A stretch of 64,000 nucleotides of DNA from Anaeramoeba ignava. Lineage: Eukaryota > Metamonada > Anaeramoebidae. The stretch covers positions 434,001 through 498,000 of the forward strand of contig JAPDFW010000064.1 of the NCBI GenBank assembly GCA_028826165.1, in the 5' to 3' direction. Under the pieces are notes generated by a model. The model saw only the letters and a list, made by a program, of their open reading frames with translations, did no database searches and was not told the DNA's origin. Position 1 is the stretch's first letter; each line of letters begins with the position of its first letter. A program made the translations under genes and the position numbers. This document shows positions 35,701-46,100 of the stretch, piece by piece.

Positions 35701-36085
35701 TGAGTTGATCCAAATCAATTCAATTACAGGTGATATTGCAGCTTTTATTCGCAATGAAAAGAATAAATCTCAAAAAAATGTGCTTATCCTTTGGAGCTTA
35801 AATGGTCATCTTATCCAAAAAAATGTTCTTTTAGACGATGAAAGTGGAATTATTAAATCTCTTTTATTTTTCCCTGTTGAACAATTTTTTGGAAAAGGAT
35901 TTATTTTTTCTGGAATGTTTAATGGTGATATTTTAATTTGGAATTTAATTGATTTGACACTTTTTTATAAAATTCAAAAAACTTCAAAATATCCAATTAC
36001 TGCTTTATGTTTTTCAAATGATTTGGAAAGATTTTATTCAAGTGATTCAAATGGAAGAATATTTTATTGGGGAAAAAAAGATTAA
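26795..36085 (+). CDS. Giant BEACH-WD40 protein (LvsA/ALFY/LYST type)
   Basis: A single uninterrupted exon of 3096 aa. The N-terminal ~1000 residues are helical and probably ARM-like. Residues ~1040-1210 form a ConA-like lectin domain ([35 protein letters not shown]). An Asn-rich tract follows at ~1745-1790. A PH-BEACH region starts at ~2320. The BEACH domain (~2480-2665) keeps [40 protein letters not shown] and [12 protein letters not shown], but its central YGTHYSS region and WIDLIFG motif are shortened or altered ([11 protein letters not shown]). An acidic N/E-rich linker leads to WD40 repeats (~2830-3095; [26 protein letters not shown]). Family members scaffold lysosome and autophagy membrane traffic. 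Convergent with the ferlin gene. No frame breaks over 9.3 kb. Confidence 0.93.
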   Translation: [3096 protein letters not shown]

Positions 36086-36307
36086 TTTTTAAAGGAAAAA
36101 GAAAATTGTTTTTTTTTTTTTGGATTTTGATTTTGAATTTAATTTTTGAAGTTTTGAAAAAATTTGAAAAAGATTTAAATTCTTTCTTTTAGATTAAAAA
36201 TCAAAATTAAAATTAAAAGAAAAGAACTCAAAAAAAAAAAGGAATGAATTGTTTTTGTTGTTTTGAAAAGAAAAAGAAAAAGAAAGAAACTTTTTAAATT
36301 CTTTCTT

Positions 36308-39300
36308 TTAGATTAAACCAATTTTTTTCAAAGCAGGTAATACAATTATGAGAGTTAAACAAATACAACAAGAACAAAGACAACAGAAAACCTTTCCACG
36401 ATGACTTTTCCAACCGAATTTGAACCATTTATCTACTCTCCAAGGAGCAAAATTAAAATAATTGAAATTAGGACGAATCTTTTTTGAAATTAAAATTAAA
36501 ATTAAAATTAAAATTAAAATTAAAATTAAAATTAAAATTAAAATTGATTTGAAAATTAAAATTAAAATTGATTTTCAAAATTAAAATTAAAATTAAAATT
36601 AAAATTAAAATTGATTTGAAAATTGATTTGAAAATTAATTTGAAAATTGATTTGAAAATTGATTTGAAAATTGATTTGAAAATTAAATATTTTACAGGTT
36701 GATCAAGATGAGGATGATCATTTGGTTCCTTTCTTCCTTTCCCAACAGGCTTAGCTAAAGCCTCAGCTTCAGTCAACAAATCAATTTGCAATTCCAAACT
36801 ACCTTGTTTACCTTGAAAATTAGGATGAAACATATCAATCCATTGTTTTTTAATATTTTGTTCAGATTTGAGCCTATAAGCTTTCTTAAAGAAAGAATGA
36901 AGATTAAGAACAGCCTCAGCAATACTATCATTAGGATTAAGAATATCTTGATCCCAAAGTTGGAATTTGAATCTCGGGACTCTAGTAGGGAGCTGTAAAG
37001 GAAAAACAAATCTCCAATTAAAAGCGCCATTTCCATCAGTACTTCTCCAATGAATATCACTTTTTTGCCTCTTGCCTTCGTTCAGCTGACACGTGATAAA
37101 AATATCGCTCATGCGTTTGTCTTTAAACACTACATCCTTTGTATTCCATGCAACCGCTCTGAGCTCAAAAGACTCAGGTTTTGGTGCCTCTAGTGGTGTT
37201 TTCGGTGTGTTGCGCGCTTCCTCTTCAGTTAAGATCTCAATCCACATCTCAAGCTTACCCTGTGGGTTGCGAGAAGTTGGTGCCCATAATGTGCGGTATT
37301 CAATAGGCTTGGGATTCATATTCTTCCACTCATCGCAGAACCATCTGTTTTCAAGATCTATAGTTGTCACTCCGATAAGATCATCTGAAGTAATTTTATC
37401 ATAATCATAAACAGAGATTTTCAACTCAGAGTTTCCTGGAATAAAACAAGGCAACTCATAGCACTTGTAGAAATCAGGACGAAGTGTTTTTGGATGATAG
37501 TTTTCTCGATCGCTAAAATTGAACTCATCATCTTTTCCTGTTGAAACAACAATAAAAGGATCGCTGCTTCCGTTTGGATCTTTTGGAACAAGTGACATCC
37601 CGCGCAGAATGTAAGCCCGAACTACCATTCTCTTAGGCCGAAATAGATCTTTTAAATTTGGTTCGGCTTCAATTTTTTCTTTATCTGTTTCCTCGTAAAT
37701 TTTAAAGTTTCCCTTGAATTTTCCAACAACTCTTTTTGTGTTTGGATTCAGAGATTTGTCGCGGAACATCTTCTCAAAGAACGTTAATCCGCGCACTTTG
37801 CCTCTACTAAGCTCGTACTCCAAAAACGGGATGTCTTTCAATTCGTGCTCGAGTTCATGCTGACATTTGGGCTTTCCTTTTTTCGGATCTTTGAATGGAT
37901 CTTCATCCTCGTTATCTTCAATTTCGAGAGGGTCATCATCACTGAATTGGGGCCGTTGCGGATCGACATCAGGAATAGTTCTCATTCCGACAAATCCGCC
38001 GGCACTTGGACGGTTATCGAAGACAATTGCATCTTCAAATTCTTCATTAACTTCTTCGATATTAATTGGAATCTCATCCGGAATGATTTTGATTTCCTTC
38101 TGCTCTTCTTCTGTGTCTTCATCAAGAGGTTCTCCGTCTTTTGTAGCGCCGGGTATAGTGTCCACAATAGGGGGCAAATTGACATTTTCTAACGGAACAT
38201 TTGCCCACGGTATAAATTGAGCAAGAGAAATTGCGCCTGTCGCAATTGTTTTTTTTCCGAGTGACTTTTTATCGAAAACACGGAGCATTACAGATGAAGC
38301 AAAAATATGATTCAAAGGGATTTTGACAGGTGCGCGGAAAACCTGAAGATGGTTGGGATTTGATCCTGAGGGTGCGGCAGAGGGTTCGGTTGTAAAGGTG
38401 AATTTCTTCCTTTCCTTGTCCTTTTGCACTGTTCCTTGTGAGAGATCAAATTCAATATAAGGTTCTTTTATTCTACTCATTTTGAACGGCAACAATCCTC
38501 GCAAACCGACAACAGAAACTTGAAGAAGACAGTCTTTGAATTCAGGAGCAATTGATTTAGGGAGAGGATAAGCGCTGATTTCTTCGACAGGGACAAGTTG
38601 AAAAGAAGCCAAAACGCTGCCGTAAATAATGGAAGGATCGTCGACCCAAAGGTCGTACCATTTTGGTGCTGGAGGGAAACGCTTAGAAAGTTGCGAGGTC
38701 TTTACAGAGAATCTTCCGAGGAAGTCATCGCCACCAATTTGATCCCAGTCGTAGCATAATACAACAACATCAGGCGCGAGATTTAATGGCTCGGGAAGAT
38801 CGACTTGAAAGGTGACAATTTCGTACCAAGTTGGATATAATGTTTCCTCCTTTCGTGAGGTCTTTTTGGCAGTTTTCCCGATTCGAACCACACAGTATGG
38901 ATCTGATAATCCTGTTTTATCTGCAGGCGGGAGATCCTTTCCTTGGTAGATATACGCCCGAAACTCGTATTTTTTTGTCACAGGCTGAGAAAGTTTTACT
39001 CGTGGATATTTTGCTATTGTTGTAGCTTTTCCTGCATCAATTCGATAAAGTAGAAACCCAGGTATTCTTTCTGATTTATATGCAGGCGATTTCTTGTCTG
39101 GTTCCAACATGCTCCATCTTGGTGTATTATTGACAGAATTGATTTCCTCGAATTTATAACGAACAAATCCCACTCGTGCCTTCCCAAGCATTTTGTTTTT
39201 GAAATATACATTAATGAACAAATCCGGAATCTGTGTTATATCTGCTGGGAATTCAACAACAAAATCCTTTAACTGTTCGTACCAACTGACGGTTCCTTTT

Positions 39301-42300
39301 TTTGTGGAAAGTGTTTTACTTCTGATCAAATTTTTTCCGATAGAAAGTTCGACAAAACAATTTTCCAACGCGTTTGTATCGAATTCATTACCCTCGAATA
39401 AATCAAACCGAATCACATATTTCTCGACTTGAGGTTCTTTGCAAGAATTAGAAGGAGAAGCTTCCAAAACAGGGTTTTCATAAGGTGTTGCTTGGAGCGC
39501 AAGTAACGCTCTTCCTTTATACTCTGTTTCCTCAGTATGACCTTTTTTGAACATTGTTCTCATATTGCCTTTTGGTGGTCCATAGAAGTTAACCCATCTT
39601 GGTGAGACGGTTTGCATTTGCACGTCAGAAAATCTGAAGTAAGTACTTGAGATAAGATCGTTATTTTTGGATGATCTTTCCCAATCAAATAACTTGATCT
39701 CAATTGAGTTTGACAGGCTTGGCACATAAGCTGGAAGACGCAATTCCTCGTTCCAAACAGGTGTGAAGGTCTTCTTCTTAACTTTTGTTCTTAATAATTT
39801 ATTTCCACCAAAATGAGCTTCGATAAAAGGATCAACTTTTCCAAAAGTATCCATTTTAGGTAAATCTTCAGCGCGGTAACAAAATATACTCAGTTGATAT
39901 CCTACAATATCAAGTTGTGGTGGGCGCAGAATCAGTGATTGTAGATCTTGAGGTTTATCTGGCTCTTCTTTTTCGGCATCATCGTCAAGATCATCGTTTT
40001 CGTGAGTTGGTGATTCGTCTCCTGGTCCTAAAACTGTGCATGAAAATTTAATGAATCCTTGTGCTCCGGTTTCTTTTTCTGGATTGATTATAATTGCCCA
40101 ACGATGCCAGATTTCATGACCTTTTTCTCCGTGAACAAATGGTATATCGAGACCGTATTGTCCCTAATTTTTGACATTTTAATTTAAATATTTATATTTA
40201 TATTTATATTTTTATATTTATATTTATATTTATATTTATATTATTTATATTTATATTTTTAAATATTTATATTTATATTTTAAATATTTATATTTATATT
40301 TTAAATATTTATATTTATATTTATATTTATATTTATATTTATATTTATATTTATATTTAGATTTATATTTATATTTATATTGATATTTATATTTATATTT
40401 ATATTTATATTTATATTTATATTTATATTTATATTTATATTTATATTTATATTTATATTTATATTTATATTTATATTTATATTTATATTTATATTTATAT
40501 TTATATTTTAAATATTTATATTTATATTTATATTTATATTTATATTTATATTTATATTTATATTTATATTTATATTTATATTTATATTTATATTTATATT
40601 TATATTTATATTTATATTTATATTTATATTTATATTTATATTTATATTTTAAATATTTATATTTATATTTTAAATATTTATATTTATATTTTAAATATTT
40701 ATATTTATATTTTAAATATTTATATTTATATTTTAAATATTTATATTTATATTTTAAATATTTATATTTATATTTATATTTATATTTATATTTATATTTA
40801 TAATTATATTTATATTTATATTTATATTTATATTTATTTTTATTTTTATATTTTTGATTTGAATAATATTTTACAATTAAAACATTTCTTCGAATTGTGT
40901 TAGAATCATAAATTTGTATCAAAACTGTTTTAGATTGTGTTTCTTCTGGTTTCCATTTGTTTTCAAAAAACATTAAATGATCAAAAGTACAAGATAATGT
41001 ATTTTTAAAAACTTCTGTAGTTTGTTTTTTTCCATCTACAGAAACAACTCCTACTGGATCACTAAGTGCATTTGAACCTCTAAGATATTTAAATAAATTT
41101 AATAATATAAATATTAAATATTTAATTTGATATTTAATAATATAAATATTAAATATTTAATTTGATATTTAATAATATAAATATTAAATATTTAATTAAA
41201 TTTAATAATATAAATATTAAATATTTAATTTTATATTTAATAATATAAATATTAAGTATTTAATTATATTTAATAATATAAATATTAAATATTTAATTAA
41301 ATTTAATAATATAAATATTAAATATTTAATTAAACTTAATAATATAAATATTAAATATTTATATAATTAAATATCAATTAAATATTTAATTAAATTTAAT
41401 AATATAAATATTAAATATTTAATTTTGTGTTTAATTTTATATTTAATTTTATATTGAATTTTATATTTAATTTTGTGTTTAATTTTGTGTTTAATTTGAT
41501 ATTTAATTTGATATTGAATTTGATATTTAATTTGATATTTAATTTGATATTTAATTAAATATTTAATTTGATATTTAATTTGATATTGAATTTGATATTT
41601 AATAAATATAAATATTAAATATTTAATTAAATTTAATAATATAAATATTAAATATTTAATTTGATATTTAATAATATAAATATTAAATATTTAAATAAAT
41701 TTAATAATATAAATATTAAGTATTTAATTTGATATTTAATAATATAAATATTAAATATTTAATTGAATTTAATAATATAAATATTAAATATTTAAATAAA
41801 TTTAATAATATAAATATTAAATATTTAAATAAATTTAATAATATAAATATTAAATATTTAATTTTAAATTTAATAAATATAAATATTAAATATTTAATTT
41901 TATATTTAATAATATAAATATTAAATATTTAATTTGATATTTAATAATATAAATATTAAATATTTAATTAAATTTAATAATATAAATATTAAATATTTAA
42001 TTTGATATTTAATAATATAGATATTAAATATTTAATTTGATATTTAATAATATAAATATTAAATATTTAATTTGATATTTAATAATATAAATATTAAATA
42101 TTTAATTGATATTTAATAATATAAATATTAAATATTTAATTTGATATTTAATAATATAAATATTAAATATTTTATTTGATATTTAATAATATAAATATTA
42201 AATATTTAATTTAAATTTAATAATATAAATATTAAATATTTAATTTTTGTGTTTAATTGAATTTGATATTTAATTTTGATATTTAATTTTTATATTTAAT

Positions 42301-42839
42301 TTTATATTTAATTTTTGTGTTTAATTTGATATTTAAATATTAAAATAAATTTAATTTGATATTTAATAATATAAATATTAAATATTTAATTTGATATTTA
42401 ATAATATAAATATTAAATATTTAATTAAATTTAATAATATAAATATTAAATATTTAATTTGATATTGAATTTGATATTTAATTTTATATTTAATTTTATA
42501 TTTAATTTTATATTTAATTTTATGTTTAATTTGATATTTAATTTGATATTTAATTTTATATTTAATTTGATGTTTAATTTGATATTTATATTTGTGTTTA
42601 ATTTTATATTTAATTTTAAATTGAATTCGGAAATCTTTTTATTAGGGAATTTAAAAGCAAAAAAAAATTTTTTAATTTTAAATTAAATTAAATTATTTTT
42701 TGCTTTTAAATATTAAGAAAAAAAAATTTTAATTTATTTACTTTCCCTTAAGTTCTCTACATTCAATAAGATGTAATCTGATTTGAAAATCTGTTTTTCC
42801 AGTTGAATCAAGATGTTTAGGATCAACTTTTATTGACAT
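36308..42839 (-). CDS. Short ferlin (multi-C2, tail-anchored)
   Basis: Ferlins are C2-rich, tail-anchored proteins in Ca2+-dependent vesicle fusion and membrane repair. Four exons (42839-42742, 41079-40875, 40163-36696, 36478-36308) give 1313 aa with all phases matching. Exon junctions rebuild family motifs: [19 protein letters not shown] (first C2), [30 protein letters not shown], then [15 protein letters not shown]. Further C2 domains lie near residues 185-300 ([18 protein letters not shown]), 345-440, 495-605 ([12 protein letters not shown]), 645-750, 940-1050 ([12 protein letters not shown]) and 1105-1220. The last exon begins [18 protein letters not shown], the ferlin C-terminal signature, followed by a Cys-rich TM helix. 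No DysF or FerA/FerB region is obvious, so it is shorter than animal ferlins (~2000 aa). Several C2 loops retain Asp. Confidence 0.93.
36479..36695 (-). repeat. AAAATT / GATTTGAAAATT repeat intron of ferlin
   Basis: Intron between HPHLDQP (donor GTAAAA) and IRPNFN (acceptor AAAAAG), filled by AAAATT and TTGATTTGAAAA units. Reading straight through it adds a spurious FKSIFKSI tail to the protein. Confidence 0.85.
40164..40874 (-). repeat. (TTTATA)n microsatellite intron of ferlin
   Basis: A 711-bp intron (donor GTAAAA, acceptor AATTAG) made of TTTATA hexamers with TTTTAAATA interruptions. The long [10 protein letters not shown] open frame across it is an artefact. Confidence 0.9.
41080..42741 (-). 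repeat. 1.66-kb AT repeat intron of ferlin
   Basis: First intron (donor GTAAAT, acceptor CTTAG). It consists of tandem units of about 40-46 bp built from AATATAAATATTAAATATTTAATT plus TGATATTT/AAATTT, with a TTTAATTTTATA-type block at 41420-41600 and 42240-42620. Confidence 0.9.
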
Positions 42840-43198
42840 TTTATTAGGAAAAGAAAGAAGAAAAGAAAAAAGAAAAAATGAAATTTTAGATGAAGAATTT
42901 TTTCAAATAAAAAAAATTTTTTTATAATTTATTTTAAAGTAAAATATTAATTTTAAAAACTTATTTGATAAAACTCTTATTATAAAATAAACTTAAATAT
43001 TAAAATAGAATCAAAATAATAAACTTTTTAAAAAATTTCTCCTTTTTTAAATTAAAAAGTGGAAAAATTTAATTTTTTTTTCATTTTTTTCTCCCTTCTT
43101 TTTAATAAAAATTTTTTTTCTTCTTTTTTTTTTTTTTATTAATTAAATTAATTTAAATTAACAAAAAACCAAAAAAAAAAACAAAAAACAAAAGCAAA
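42840..43198. promoter_or_regulatory. Divergent promoter region, ferlin / Sin3
   Basis: 359 bp between two opposite start codons. It contains the element on the minus strand (AATTTCATTTTT, 42874-42885, 35 bp from the ferlin ATG) and on the plus strand (TTTTTTTCATTTTTTTC, 43074-43091, about 108 bp from the Sin3 ATG). The rest is A/T runs. Confidence 0.4.
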
Positions 43199-46100
43199 AT
43201 GAATGATAAGCAAAGCAATAATTCAATCAAGTTTGTTTATTTATTTATATTTATATTTTCTTCCTTTTTTTTTATAATAAATTCCAAAACACAAAAATAA
43301 AAACAATTTATTAATTAATTTAATAATTTATTGATTAAAAAAAATTTAAATTTTTAAATTAAACTTTTTTTAACGTTTTCTTTTTTCTTTTTTTTTTTCT
43401 TTTTCTTTTTTATTAAATTAGAAATAAAAATCCAAATCTAATTCAAATTCCTCAAGAATTTTTACTTGAATTAAATCAACAACAAATTAAAAATCCAAAA
43501 ATAATTTCAAAATTTAATGGACTTATGCAAAAATATCAAAATAACCAATTAAACATTGAATCATTTCTTTTTAAAGGAAAAGAACTTTTTCAACAAGATA
43601 AAAATTTAATTGAAAAATTTGAAAAAATTGTAGAAAAAGAAATTAATAAAGAATTAAATCCATCAAACCAAAACGAAAAAGAATTAATCACAAATTTAAA
43701 AAACTCATTTCAAAATGACAAAAAATCCTTGAATTCATTTGAGCTTTTATTAGACCAATTTCAAAACAATAAAATTCCTGAATATTCATTTAGAAAAGAA
43801 ATGTTTGAAATTTTTCAAGAAAATAGAACTTTATTAGATATGATTGATTCTTTAATTACCATTCAAACAGATAAATGGAAAGAGATGCAAACAGAGGATT
43901 CTAACAACAAAAAACAACTCAAGAAAGAAGAAGAAAACAAACAAGAAAGAGGAGGTTTATCAAATACACAAAAACAAAACGAGGAATCACCAACTCATCC
44001 AAATCCAAAAAGACCTCGAACTAAAAAAGCAACTCCAAAAAAAGTGAATTCAAGCAACACTACTAATACACAAACACCCAGAGGAAGACCTCCAAGAGGA
44101 AGAGGTGCGGGATCTTTATCTCGTCCTTCAAGAACACCGAAAACTCAACAACCAAAAAGAGTAGTTAGTAAAATCAATGAAAAGCAAATAAAACAAAAAC
44201 TTAATTCACAAATACTTGAAGATCCTTTGATAACTAAAGAAGAATTTGCTTATGAAGTTATTAAACCAAATCCTAATTCAATTCAAATTCAACCGTTTGG
44301 AAAAGATGAACTAAAAATAGACAATAAGGATTGGTTGATTGATAAAGATTTCAATGAATCTTTTAATCATAATTTAAAATTCAAAATTGAAAGATTGAAA
44401 AATTTACTTCAATTTCATTCAAGATTTGTTACTAATATGTTAGAAGTGTTGAAAATTATTGAAAGCATCCAAAATCAAAATCAAGAAAATCAAAATGAAG
44501 AAAATCAAATTTTGGATATTCAAAAAAGAATAAGCAAAATTGTTTTAAAAAAACAGAATTATCAAGTTATTCAATCATCTTTTTTTGAACAAACTGAACA
44601 TTATATTGGTCTTATGAAAAAAGATCCTTTATTATATCTTCCTTTTATTTTCCATCGTGTTGTTGATAATTTTGAACAATTAACTAAAATATATGAGAAT
44701 TTAAGAAATGAATGGAACAGAAATATCGAGAAAAACTTTAGAGAATGGAATGATTTTTATAGCTTTTCTTTTTATTCGTTTTGTGAAGAATATTACAATG
44801 AACGAAGTAAAAATTCAATTTAAAATTTAAAATTCAATTTAAAATTTAAAATTAAAATTCATTTTTTTAGATACTTTATCGAAAATTAATCTCAAAAATT
44901 CATCTATAAATCATATTTATCATGATTTATCAATTTTTGAACAAATAAGTTTGTTACTCAAAAATATTGAAAAGAATTTTACTCAAATCAAAGATATTTT
45001 AAGCAACAAAAAAAATCCACAATCGATTAAAGAACATTTAACTCCATTTTATTATTATCTTTATGGGAAATTTTTCAATGATTCTCGAAAAAATAATCAA
45101 GAAGAAAATAACAATAATAATAATAAAAATGAGAACGAAAACAAAAACGAAAATGAAAATGAAAATGAAAATGAAAATGAAAACAAAAATGAGAACGAAA
45201 ACAAAAATGATATTGAGAATGATATTGAGAATGAAAATGATATTGAGAATGTAATTGAAATTGAAAATGATATTGAAAATGAAAATGATATTGGATTAGA
45301 TAATGAATCATTTAAACCTAAATTCCGAGAATTACAAAATCTTTTTGAAAATTTTTTGTTCTTCTTTTTATTTAAATATCAAAAAGTAAATAAAGAGAAT
45401 TCTTCTGAAAAAAATGATAATGAATCAGATCAAAATACAGATTCAGAAATGGATACAGAATCAGATTCAAATCAAAATCAAAATCAAAATCAAAATCAAA
45501 ATCAAAATCAAAATCAAAATCAAATTGAAAATCAAACCAAAATCAAAATCAAAATCAAAATCAAAATTTAAATGGTAAATTAAAGAAAGAAAAAAAAAAT
45601 AATCTCATTTTTATTTAAAACTTCTAAAAAAAATTAATTAATAATTCTTCTTTTCTTTTCTTTTCTTTATTCTTATTTAGAAAATGAAATGTTTAATTTA
45701 GATCTTTCATCTCATATTAAATTAGTAATCAAAAATGAAACTGAAAATCAAAATCAAAAGAAAAACAAAAAGAAAAACAAAAAGAAAAATGATCCAAATA
45801 TAAATATTTTTTATGGTGAAAATCGTTTTTATCAATTCTTAATATTTTATCATTTATTATATTCTCAAATCATGGAAATCAAAAAAGAATTAAGTAATAA
45901 GAAATTCAGCAAATTTATGCAAAATATTGAACAATTATTTCAAAAATCCATTTCTAAAGAAAAATTTTTCTCAACTTCAGAACAAATTTTTGGAAATTTT
46001 AGTCGATTTTATTTATGGAAATTTATCAAAATTTTTGAACAATTTTGCATAAGAGGATTGAAATTAATCACAAGTCATAAAACACAAAAACTAATTGAAT

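Noticed and set aside
40251-40973. 240-codon [10 protein letters not shown] frame
   Set aside because: Only its first part ([15 protein letters not shown] to VLI) is real ferlin exon; the rest is the TTTATA intron.
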